DNA from: Gymnothorax reevesii
Taxonomy: Eukaryota; Chordata; Actinopteri; Anguilliformes; Muraenidae
DNA: 64,000 bases
Assembly (NCBI GenBank): GCA_029721435.1
Contig: CM056576.1
Coordinates: forward strand, 71,937,876 to 72,001,875
Reading direction: 5' to 3'
A program made the position numbers and the translations under genes. The notes under the pieces were generated by a model that saw only the letters and a list, made by a program, of their open reading frames with translations, was not told where the DNA came from and did not search any database. Positions within the stretch are counted from its first letter, which is position 1. Each line of letters starts with the position of its first letter. Below are positions 20,501-32,500 of the stretch, piece by piece.

Positions 20501-23500
20501 GTTGCTAGGCGCTTGCTATTGAGTTCTGGGTGGTTGCTAGGGCGTTGCTAGGCAGTTGCTATGGTGTTTTGGGTGGTTGCTAGGGCGTTGGTAGGCTGTT
20601 TCTATGGTGTTCTGGGTGGTTGCTAGGGCTTTACTAGGCAGTTGCTATGGTGTTCTGGGTGGTTTCTTAGGGCATTGCTAGGCGGTTGCTATGGTGTTCT
20701 GGGTGGTTGCTAGGCAGTTGCAACTTTGTTCTGGGTGGTTGGTAGGCAGTTGCTATGGTGTTTTGGCTGGTTGCTAGGGCGTTGCTAACCAGTTGCTATG
20801 GTGTCCTGGGTGGTGGCTAGGGCGTTGCTAGGCGGTTGCTATGGTGTTCTGGGTGGTTGCTAGGTGGTTGCTATGGTGTTCTGGGTGGTAGCTAGGCAGT
20901 TGCTATGGTGTTCCAAGTGGTTGCTAGGGCATTGTTAGGCGGTTGCTATGGTGTTCTCAGTGGTTGCTAGGCGGTTGCTACTTTGTTCTGGGTGGTTGCT
21001 AGGCAGTTGCTTTGGTGTTCTGGGTGGTTGCTATGGCATTGCTAGGCGGTTGCTATGGTGTTCTGGGTGGTTGCTAGGCAGTTGCTATGGTGTTTTGGGT
21101 GGTTGCTTGGGCGTTGATAGGCAGTTGTTATGGTGTTTTCGGTGGTTGCTAGGACGTTGCTAGGCAGTTGCTTTGGTGTTCTGAGTGGTTGCTAGGGCGT
21201 TACTAGGCAGTTGCTATGGTGTTCGGGCTGGTTGCTGGGGCGTTGCTAGGCTGTTGCTATGGGGTTCTGGGTGGTTCCTAGGCTGTTGCTGTGGTGTTCT
21301 GGGTGGTTGCTAGGGCATTGCTAGGCTGTTGCTATGGAGTTCTGGGTGGTTGCTAGGCAGTTGCTATGGTGTTCTGGATGGTTGCTCGGGCGTTGGTAGG
21401 CGGTTGCTATGGTGTTCTGGGTTGTTGATGGTGCATTGCTAGGCGGTTGCTATGGTGTTGTGAGTGGTTGCTAGGGCGTTGCTAGGTTGTTGCTATGGTG
21501 TTCTGGGTGGTTTCTTAGGGGCATTGCTAGGCCGTTGCTATGGTGTTCTGGGTGGTTGCTAGGCAGTTGCAACTTTGTTCTGGGTGGTTGGTAGGCAGTT
21601 GCTATGGTGTTTTGGCTGGTTGCTAGGGCGTTGCTAGGCAGGTGCTATGGTGTTCTGGGTGGTTGCTAGGGCGTTGGTAGGCGGTTGCTATGGTGTTCTG
21701 GGTGGTTGCCAGGGTGTTGCTAGGCAGTTGATATGGTGTTCTGGGTGGTTGTAGGGCGTTGCTAGGCGGTTGCTATTGAGTTCTGGGTGGTTGCTAGGGC
21801 GTTGTTAGGCAGTTGCTATGGTGTTTCGGGTGGTTGCTAGGGCGTTGGTAGGCTGTTTCTATGGTGTTCTGGGTGGTTGCTAGGGCATTGCAAGGCGGTT
21901 GCTATGGTGTTTTGGGTGGTTGCTAGGGCTTTACTAGGCAGTTGCTATGGTGTTCTAGGTGGTTGCTAGGGCATTGCTAGGTTGTTGCTATGGTGTTCTG
22001 GGTGGTTGCTAGGCGGTTGCTACTTTGTTCTGGGTGGTTGCTAGGCAGTTGCTACGTTGTTTTGGCTGGTTGCTAGGGCGTTGCTAGGCAGTTGCTATGG
22101 TGTTCTGGGTGGTTGCTAGGGCGTTGGTAAGCGGTTGCTATGGTGTTCTGGGTGGTTGCCAGGGTGTTGCTAGGCAGTTGCTATGGTGTTCTGGGTGGTT
22201 GGTAGGCGGTAGCTATGGTGTTCAGGGTGGTTGCTAGGCAGTTGCTATGGTGTTTTTGGTGGTTGCTAGGGTGTTGCTAGGTAGTTGTTATGGTGTTCTG
22301 AGTGGTTGCTAGGTGGTTGCTATGGTGTTCTGGGTGGTTGCTAGGCGGTTGCTACTTTGTTCTGGGTGGTTGCAAGGCAGTTGCTATGGTGTTTTGGCTG
22401 GTTGCTAGGGCGTTGCTAGGCAGTTGCTATGGTGTTCTGGGTGGTTGCTAGGTTGTTGGTAGGCGGTTGCTATGGTGTTTTGGCTGGTTGCTAGGGCGTT
22501 GCTAGGCAGTTGCTATGGTGTTCTGGGTGGTTGCTAGGTTTTTGGTAGGCGGTTGCTATGGTGTTCTGTGTGGTGCCAGGGTGTTGCTAGGCAGTTGCTA
22601 TGGTGTTCTGGGTGGTTGCCATGGCGTTGCTATGCAGTTGCTATGGTGTTCTTGTTGGTTGCTAAGCGGTTGCTATGGTGTTCTAGGTGCTTGCTAGCGT
22701 GTTGCTAGGTGGTTGCTATGGTGTTGTGGGTGGTTGCTAGGCAGTTGCCATGGTGTTTTGGGTGGTTGCTTGGGCGTTGCTAGGCAGTTGCTGTGGTGTT
22801 TTGGGTGGTTGCTAGGGCGTTTGTAGGCAGTTGCTTTGGTGTTGCGGGTGGTTGCTAGGGCGTTGCTAGGCGGTTGCTATGGAGTTCTGGGTGGTTGCTA
22901 GGGCGTTGCTAGGCAGTTGCTATGGTGTTTTGGGTGGTTGCTAGGGCGTTCGTAGGCTGTTTCTATGGTGTTCTGGGTGATTGCTGGAGCGTTACTAGGC
23001 AGTTGCTTTTGTGTTCTGGGGGGTTGCTAGGGCATTGCTAGGCGGTTGCTATGGTGTTCTGGGTGGTTGCTTGGCGGTTGCTATGGTGTTCTGGGTGGTT
23101 ACTAGAAGGTTGCTATGGTGTTCTGGGTGGTAACTAGGTCGTTGCTAGGCAGTTGTTATGGTGTTCTGGGTGGTAGCTAGGGCATCGCTAGGCGGTTGCT
23201 ATGGTGTTCTGGGTGGTTGCTATGGTGTTCTGGGTGGTAGCTAGGCAGTTGCTATGGTGTTTTGGGTGGTTGCTAGGGCATTGTTAGGCGGTTGCTATGG
23301 TGTTCTCAGTGGTTGCTCGGCTGTTGCTACTTTGTTCTGGGTGGTTACTAGGCAGTTGCTTTGGTGTTCTGGGTGGTTGCTATGGCATTGCTAGGCGGTT
23401 GCTATGGTGTTTTGGGTGGTTGCTAGGCATTGCTAGGCAGTTGCTTTGGTGTTCTGGGTGGTTGCTATGGCATTGCTAGGCGGTTGCTATGGTGTTCTGG

Positions 23501-26500
23501 GTGGTTGCCATGGCGTTGCTATGCAGTTGCTATGGTGTTCTTGTTGGTTGCTAAGCGGTTGCTATGGTGTTCTAGGTGCTTGCTAGCGTGTTGCTAGGTG
23601 GTTGCTATGGTGTTCTGGGTGGTTGCTAGGAAGTTGCCATGGTGTTTTGGGTGGTTGCTTGGGCCTTGCTAGGCAGTTGCTATGGTGTTTTGGGTGGTTG
23701 CTAGGGCATTTCTAGGCAGTTGCTTTGGTGTTGCGGGTGGTTGCTAGGGCGTTGCTAGGCGGTTGCTATGGAGTTCTGGGTGGTTGCAAGGGCGTTGCTA
23801 GGCAGTTGCTATGGTGTTTTGGGTGGTTGCTAGGGCGTTGGTAGGCTGTTTCTATGGTGTTCTGGGTGATTGCTAGAGCGTTACTAGGCAGTTGCTATGG
23901 TGTTCTGGGTGGGTGCTAGGGCATTGCTAGGCGGTTGCTATGGTGTTCTTGGTGGTTGCTTGGGGGTTGCTATGGTGTTCTGGGTGGTTACTAGAAGGTT
24001 GCTATGGTGTTCTGGGTGGTAACTAGGTCGTTGCTTGGCAGTTGTTATGGTGTTCTGGGTGGTTGCTAGGGCATCGCTAGGCGGTTGCTATGGTGTTGTG
24101 GGTGGTTGCTATGGTGTTCTGGGTGGTAGCAAGGCAGTTGCTATGGTGTTTTGGGTGGTTGCTAGGGCATTGTAAGGCGGTTGCTATGGTGTTCTCAGTG
24201 GTTGCTCGGCTGTTGCTACTTTGTTCTGGGTGGTTACTAGGCAGTTGCTTTGGTGTTCTGGGTGGTTGCTATGGCATTGCTAGGCGGTTGCTATGGTGTT
24301 TTGGGTGGTTGCTAGGCATTGCTAGGCAGTTGCTTTGGTGTTCTGGGTGGTTGCTATGGCATTGCTAGGCGGTTGCTATGGTGTTCTGGGTGGTTGCCAG
24401 GGTGTTGCTAGGGGGTTGCTATGGTGTTCTGGGTGGTTGCTAGGGCGTTGCTAGGCTGTTGCTATGGTGTTCTGAGTGGTTGCTAGGGCGTTGCTAGGCT
24501 GTTGCTATGGTGTTCTGAGTGGTTGCTAGGGCGTTGCTAATAGTTGCTATGGTGTTCTAGTTGGTTGCTAGGGCTTTGCTAACCAGTTGCTATGGTGTCC
24601 TGGGTGGTGGCTAGGGCGTTGCTAGGCGGTTGCTATGGTTTTCTGGCTGGTTGCGAGGGCGTTGCTAGGCGGTTGCTGTGGTGTTCTGGGTGGTTGCTAG
24701 GGCGTTGCTAAGCAGTTGCTATGGTGTTCTGAGTGGTTGCTTGGGCATTGCTAGGCAGTTGCTATGGTGTTCTGGGTGGTTGCTAGGCGGTTGCTATGGT
24801 GTTCTGGGTGGTAGCTAGGCAGTTGCTATGGTGTTCTGAGTGTTTGCTAGGGCGTTCCTTGGTCGTTGCTATGGTGTTCTAGTTGGTTGCTAGGGCGTTG
24901 CTAACCAGTTGCTATGGTGTCCTGGGTGGTGGCTAGGGCGTTGCTTGGGGGTTGCTATGGTTTTCTGGCTGGTTGCGAGGGCGTTGCTAGGCGGTTGCTA
25001 GGGTGTTGTGGGTGGTTGTTAGGCGGTTGCTCTGGTGTTCTGGGTGGTTACTAGGGCGTTGCTAAGGGGTTGCTATGGTGTTCTGGGTGGTTGCTAAGGC
25101 GTTCCTAGGCAGTTGCTATGGTGTCCTGGGTGGTTGCTTGGGCATTGGTAGGCGGTTGTTATGGTGTTCTGGGAGGTTGCCAGGGTGTTGCTAGGTGGTT
25201 TCTAAAGTGTTCTGAGTGGTTGCTAGGGCGTTGCTAGGCGGTTGCTCTGGTGTTCTGGGTGGTTGCTAGGGCGTTGCTAGGCGGTTGCTTTGGTGTTATA
25301 GGTGGGTGCAAGGGCATTGCTATGCTGTTGCTATGGTGTTCTAGTTGGTTGCTATGGTGTTCTGGGTTGTTGCCAGGACGTTGCTTGGCGGTTGCTTTGG
25401 TGTTCTGGGTGGTTGCTAGGGTGTTGCTAGGCAGTTGCTATGGTGTTCTGGGTGGTTGCTAGGCAGTTACTATGGTGTTTTGGGTGGTTACTTAGCAGTT
25501 GCAATGGTGTTCTGGGTGGTTGCCAGGGCGTTGCTAGGTAGTTGCTATGGTGTTCTGGGTGGTTGCAAGACAGTTGCTATGGTGTTTTGGGTTGATGCTA
25601 GGGCGTTGCTAGGCGGTTGCTTTGGTGTTCTGGGTTGTTGTTAGGGCGTTGCTAGGCAGTTGCTATAGTGTTCTGGGTGGTTGTCAGGCAGTTGCTATGG
25701 TGTTCTGGGTGGTTGCTACGCAGTTGCAATGGTGTTCTGGGTGGTTGCTAGGGCATTGCTAGGCGGTTGCTATGGTGTTCTGTGTGGTTGCTTGGGCGTT
25801 GCTAGGCAGTTGCTATGGTGTTCTGGGTGGTTGTTAGGCGGTTGCTATGGTGTTCTGGGTTGTTACTATGGCGTTGCTAGGTGGTTGCTTTTGTGTTCTG
25901 GGTGGGTGCTAGGGCGTTGCTAGGCGGTTGCTATGGTGTTCTGGGTGGTTGCTCTGGTATTGCGACACAATTGCTATGGTGTTTTGGATGGTTGCAAGGT
26001 GGTTGCTATGGTGTTCTGGGTGGGTGCTAGGGCGTTGCTAGGCGGTTGCTATGGTGTTCTGGGTGGTTACTAGGGTGTTGCTAGGCAGTTGTGATGGTGT
26101 TCTGGGTGGTTGCGAGGGCATCGCTAGGCAGTTGCTATGGTGTTCTGGGTGGTTGCTAGGCCGTTGCTATGGTGTTCTGGGTGGTAGCTAGGCAGTTGCT
26201 ATGGTTTTCCGGGTGGTTGCTAGGGCATTGTTAGGCGGTTGCTATGGTGTTCTCAGTGGTTGCTAGGCGGTTGCTACTTTGTTCTGGGTGGTTGCTAGGC
26301 AGTTGCTTTGGTGTTCTGGGTGGTTGCTATGGCATTGCTAGGCGGTTGCTATGGTGTTCTGGGTGGTTGCTAGGCAGTTGCTATGGTGTTTTGCGTGGTT
26401 GCTTGGGCGTTGCTAGGCAGTTGCTATGGTGTTTTCGGTGGTTGCTAGGACGTTGCTAGGCAGTTGCTATGGTGTTCTGGGTGGTTGTTAGGTGGTTGCT

Positions 26501-29500
26501 ATGGTGTTCTTGGTGGTTGCTAGGGCGTTGGTAGGTGGTTACTATCGTGTTCTGATTGGGTGCCAGGGTGTTGCTAGGCGATTGTGTTGGTGTTCTGAGT
26601 GGTTGCTAGGGCGTTACTAGGCAGTTGCTATGGTGTTCGGGCTGGTTGCGGGGGCGTTGCTAGGCGGTTGCTGTGGTGTTCTGGGTGGTTGCTAGGGCAT
26701 TGCTAGGCTGTTGCTATGGGGTTCTGGGTGATTGCAAGGCAGTTGCTATGGTGTTCTGAATGGTTGCTCGGGCATTGGTAGGCGGTTGCGATGGTGTTCT
26801 GGGTGGTTGATGGGGCATTGCTAGGCTGTTGCTATGGGGTTCTGGGTGGTTGCTAGGCAGTTGATATGGTGTTCTGGGTGGTTGCCAGGGCGTTGCTAGG
26901 CAGTTGCTATGGTGTTCTGGGTGGTTGCAAGACAGTTGCTATGGTGTTTTGGGTTGTTGCTAGGGCGTTGCTAGGCGGTTGCTTTGGTGTTCTGGGTTGT
27001 TGTTAGGGCGTGGCTAGGCAGTTGCTATGGTGTTCTGGGTGGTTGTCAGGCAGTTGCTATGGTGTTCTGGGTGGTTGCTAAGCAGTTGCAATGGTGTTCT
27101 GGGTGGTTGCTAGGGCATTGCTAGGCGGTTGCTATGGTGTTCTGTGTGGTTGCTTGGGCGTTGCTCGGCAGTTGCTATGGTGTTCTGGTTGGTTGTTAGG
27201 CGGTTGCTATGGTGTTCTGGGTGGTTACTATGGCGTTGCTAGGTGGTTGCTTTTGTGTTCTGGGTGGGTGCTAGGGCGTTGCTAGGCGGTTGCTATGGTG
27301 TTCTGGGTGGTTGCTCTGGTATTGCGACACAATTGCTATGGTGTTTTGGATGGTTGCAAGGTGGTTGCTATGGTGTTCTGGGTGGGTGCTCGAGCGTTGC
27401 TAGGCGGTTGCTATGGTGTTCTGGGTGGTTACTAGGGTGTTGCTAGGCAGTTGTGATGGTGTTCTGGGTGGTTGCGAGGGCATCGCTAGGCGGTTGCTAT
27501 GGTGTTCTGGGTGGTTGCTAGGCCGTTGCTATGGTGTTCTGGGTGGTAGCTAGGCAGTTGCTATGGTTTCCCGGGTGGTTGCTAGGGCATTGTTAGGCGG
27601 TTGCTATGGTGTTCTCAGTGGTTGCTAGGCGGTTGCTACTTTGGTCTGGGTGGTTGCTAGGCAGTTGCTTTGGTGTTCTGGGTGGTTGCTATGGCATTGC
27701 TAGGCGGTTGCTATGGTGTTCTGGGTGGTTGCTAGGCAGTTGCTATGGTGTTTTGCGTGGTTGCTTGGGCGTTGCTAGGCAGTTGCTATGGTGTTTTCGG
27801 TGGTTGCTAGGCAGTTGCTTTGGTGTTCTGGGTGGTTGTTAGGTGGTTGCTATGGTGTTCTTGGTGGTTGCTTGGGCGTTGGTAGGTGGTTACTATCGTG
27901 TTCTGATTGGTTGCCAGGGTGTTGCTAGGCGGTTGTTTTGGTGTTCTGAGTGGTTGCTAGGGCGTTACTAGGCAGTTGCTATGGTGTTCGGGCTGGTTGC
28001 TGGGGCGTTGCTAGGCGGTTGCTGTGGTGTTCTGGGTGGTTGCTAGGGCATTGCTAGGCTGTTGCTATGGGGTTCTGGGTGGTTGCTAGGCAGTTGCTAT
28101 GGTGTTCTGAATGGTTGCTCGGGCATTGGTAGGCGGTTGCGATGGTGTTCTGGGTGGTTGATGGGGCATTGCTAGGCTGTTGCTATGGGGTTCTGGGTGG
28201 TTGCTAGGCAGTTGATATGGTGTTCTGGATGGTTGCTAGGGCGTTGGTAGGCGGTTGCTATGCTGTTCTGGGTGGTTGGCAGGGTGTTGCTAGGGGGTTG
28301 CTATGGTGTCCTGGGTGGTTGCTAGGACGTTGCTAGGCTGTTGCTATGGTGTTCTGAGTGGTTGCTAGGGCGTTGCTTGGCCATTTCTATGGTGTTCCGG
28401 GTGGTTGCTAGGGCGTTGCTAGGTGGTTGCTATGGTGTTCTAGTTTGTTGCTAGGGCGTTGCTAACCAGTTGCTATGGTGTTCTGGGTGGTTGCTAGGGC
28501 ATTGCTAGGCGGTTGCTATGCTGTTCTTGGTGGTTGCTAGGCGGTTGCTATGGTGTTCTGGGTGGTTACTAGAAGGTTGCTATGGTGTTCTGGGTGGTAA
28601 CTAGGTCGTTGCTAGGCAGTTGTTATGGTGTTCTGGGTGGTTGCTAGGGCATCGCTAGGCGGTTGCTATAGTGTTCTGAGTGGTTGCTCTGGTGTTCTGG
28701 GTGGTAGCAAGGCAGTTGCTGTGGTGTTTTGGGTGGTTGCTAGGGCATTGTAAGGCGGTTGCTATGGTGTTCTCAGTGGTTGCTCGGCTGTTGCTACTTT
28801 GTTCTGGGTGGTTACTAGGCAGTTGCTTTGGTGTTCTGGGTGGTTGCTATGGCATTGCTAGGCGGTTGCTATGGTGTTTTGGGTGGTTGCTAGGCAGTTG
28901 CTATGGTGTTTTGGGTGGTTGCTTGGGCGTTGCTTGGCAGGTGCAATGGTGTGTTTTTGTGGTTGCGAGGAGGTTGCTAGGCAGTTGCTATGGTGTTCTG
29001 GGTGGTTGTTAGGTGGTTGCTATGGTGTTCTGGGTGGTTGTTAGGGCGTTGGTAGGCGGTTACTATGGTGTTCTCGGTGGTTACCAGGGTGTTGCTTGGC
29101 GGTTGTTATGGTGTACTGAGTGGTTGCTAGGGCGTTACTGGGCAGTTGCTATGGTATTCTGGCTGGTTGCTGGGGCGTTGCTAGGCAGTTGCTGTGGTGT
29201 TCTGGGTGGTTGCTAGGGCATTGCTAGGCTGTTGCTATGGGGTTCTGGGTGGTTGCTAGGCAGTTCCTATGGTGTTCTGGATGGTTGCTAGGGCATTGGT
29301 AGGCGGTTGCTATGGTGTTCTGGGTGGTTGATGGGGCATTGCTAGGCTGTTGCTCTGGGGTTCTGGGTGGTTGCTAGGCAGTTGATATGGTGTTCTGGAT
29401 GGTTGCTAGGGCGTTGGTAGGCGGTTGCTATGGTGTTCTGGGTGGTTGCCAGGGTGTTGCTAGGGGGTTGCTATGGTGTTCTGGGTGGTTGCTAGGGCGT

Positions 29501-32500
29501 TGCTAGGCTGTTGCTATGGTGTTCTGAGTGGTTGCTAGGGCATTTCTTGGCCGTTGCTATGGTGTTCCGGGTGGTTGCTAGGGCGTTGCTAATAGTTGCT
29601 ATGGTGTTCTAGTTGGTTGCTAGGGCGTTGCTAACCAGTTGCTATGGTGTCCTGGGTGGTGGCTAGGGCGTTGCTAGGCGGTTGCTATGGTTTTCTGGCT
29701 GGTTGCAAGGGCGTTGCTAGGCGGTTGCTGTGGTGTTCTGGGTGGTTGCTAGGCGGTTGCTATGGTGTTCTGGGTGGTAGCTAGGGCGTTCCTTGGTCGT
29801 TGCTATGGTGTTCTAGTTGGTTGCTAGGGCGTTGCTAACCAGTTGCTATGGTGTCCTGGGTGGTGGCTAGGGCGTTGCTTGGCGGTTGCTATGGTTTTCT
29901 GGCTGGTTGCGAGGGCATTGCTAGGCGGTTGCTATGGTGTTCTGGGTGGTTGTTAGGCGGTTGCTCTGGTGTTCTGGGTGGTTACTAGGGCGTTGCTAAG
30001 CGGTTGCTATGGTGTTCTGGGTGGTTGCTAAGGCATTGCTAGGCAGTTGCTATGGTGTCCTGGGTGGTTCCTAGGGCGTTGGTAGGCGGTTGTTATGGTG
30101 TTCTGGGAGGTTGCCAGGGTGTTGCTAGGTGGTTTCTAAAGTGTTCTGAGTGGTTGCTAGGGCGTTGCTAGGCGGTTGCTCTGGTGTTCTGGCTGGTTGC
30201 TAGCGTGTTGCTATGCGGTTGCTGTGGAGTTCTGGGTGGTTGCTAGGGCGTTGCTAGGCGGTTGCTTTGGTGTTATAGGTGGTTGCTAGGGCATTGCTAT
30301 GCAGTTGCTATGGTGTTCTAGTTGGTTGCTATGGTGTTCTGGGTTGTTGCCAGGACGTTGCTTGGCGGTTGCTTTGGTGTTCTGGGTGGTTGCTAGGGTG
30401 TTGCTAGGCAGTTGCTATGGTGTTTTGGGTGGTTACTTAGCAGTTGCAATGGTGTTTTGGGTGGTTTCTTTGCAGTTGCAATGGTGTTCTGGGTGGTTGC
30501 CAGGGCGTTGCTAGGCAGTTGCTATGGTGTTCTGGGTGGTTGCAAGACAGTTGCTATGGTGTTTTGGGTTGTTGCTAGGGCGTTGCTAGGCGGTTGCTTT
30601 GGTGTTCTGGGTTGTTGTTAGGGCGTGGCTAGGCAGTTGCTATGGTGTTCTGGGTGGTTGTCAGGCAGTTGCTATGGTGTTCTGGGTGGTTGCTCCGCAG
30701 TTGCAATGGTGTTCTGGGTGGTTGCTAGGGCTTTGCTAGGTGGTTGCTATGGTGTTCTGTGTGGTTGCTTGGGCGTTGCTCGGTAGTTGCTATGGTGTTC
30801 TGGGTGGTTGTTAGGCAGTTGCTATGGTGTTCTGGGTTGTTACTATGGCGTTGCTAGGTGGTTGCTTTTGTGTTCTGGGTGGGTGCTAGGGCGTTGCTAG
30901 GCGGTTGCTATGGTGTTCTGGGTGGTTGCTCTGGTATTGCGACACATGGTATGCTATGGTGTTTTGGATGGTTGCAAGGTGGTTGCTATGGTGTTTTGGG
31001 TGGGTGCTAGGGCGTTGCTAGGCGGTTGCTATGGTGTTCTGGGTGGTTACTAGGGTGTTGCTAGGCAGTTGTGATGGTGTTCTGGGTGGTTGCGAGGGCA
31101 TCGCTTGGCGGGTGCTATGGTGTTCTGGGTGGTTGCTAGGCGGTTGCTATGGTGTTCTGGGTGGTATCTAGGCAGTTGCTATGGTTTTCCGGGTGGTTGC
31201 TAGGGCATTGTTAGGCAGTTGCTATGGTGTTCTCAGTGGTTGCTAGGCGGTTGCTATTTTGTTCTGGGTGGTTGCTAGGCAGTTGCTTTGGTGTTCTGGG
31301 TGGTTGCTATGGCATTGCTTGGCGGTTGCTATGGTGTTCTGGGTGGTTGCTAGGCAGTTGCTATGGTGTTTTGGGTGGTTGCTTGGGCGTTGCTAGGCAG
31401 TTTCTATGGTGTTTTCGGTGGTTGCTAGGACGTTGCTAGGCAGTTGCTATGGTGTTCTGGGTGGTTGTTAGGTGGTTGCTATGGTGTTCTGGGTGGTTGC
31501 TAGGGCGTTGGTAGGTGGTGACTATCGTGTTCTGATTGGTTGCCAGGGTGATGCTAGGCGGTGGTGTTGGTGGTGGGAGTGGTGGGTAGGGCGTTACTAG
31601 GGAGTTGCTATGGTGTTCGGGCTGGTTGCTGGGGCGTTGCTAGGCGGTTGCTGTGGTGTTCTGGGTGGTTGCTAGGGCATTGCTAGGCTGTTGCTATGGG
31701 GTTCTGGGTGGTTGCTAGGCAGTTGCGATGGTGTTCTGAATGGTTGCTCGGGCATTGCTAGGCGGTTGCTATGGTGTTCTGGGTGGTTGATGGGGCATTG
31801 CTAGGCTGTTGCTATGGGGTTCTGGGTGGTTGCTAGGCAGTTGATATGGTGTTCTGGATGGTTGCTAGGGCGTTGGTAGGCGGTTGCTATGCTGTTCTGG
31901 GTGGTTGGCAGGGTGTTGCTAGGGGGTTGCTATGGTGTCCTGGGTGGTTGCTAGGACGTTGCTAGGCAGTTGCTATGGTGTTCTGAGTGGTTGCTAGGGC
32001 GTTGCTTGGCCATTGCTATGGTGTTCCGGGTGGTTGCTAGGGCGTTGCTAGGCGGTTGCTATGGTGTTCTAGTTGGTTGCTAGGGCGTTGCTAACCAGTT
32101 GCTATGTGTCCTGGGTGGTGGCTAGGGCGTTGCTAGGCGGTTGCTATGGTGTTCTGGGTGGTTGCTAGGCGGTTGCTATGGTGTTCTGGGTGGTAGCTAG
32201 GCAGTTGCTATGGTGTTCCGGGTGGTTGCTAGGGAATTGTTAGGCGGTTGCTATGGTGTTCTCAGTGGTTGCTAGGCTGTTGCTACTTTGTTCTGGGTGG
32301 TTGCTAGGCAGTTGCTTTGGTGTTCTGGGTGGTTGCTATGGCATTGCTAGGCGGTTGCTATGGTGTTCTGGGTGGTTGCTAGGCAGTTGCTATGGTGTTT
32401 TGGGTGGTTGCTTGGGCGTTGCTAGGCAGTTGTTATGGTGTTTTCGGTGGTTGCTAGGACGTTGCTAGGCAGTTGCTATGGTGTTCTGAGTGGTTGCTAG

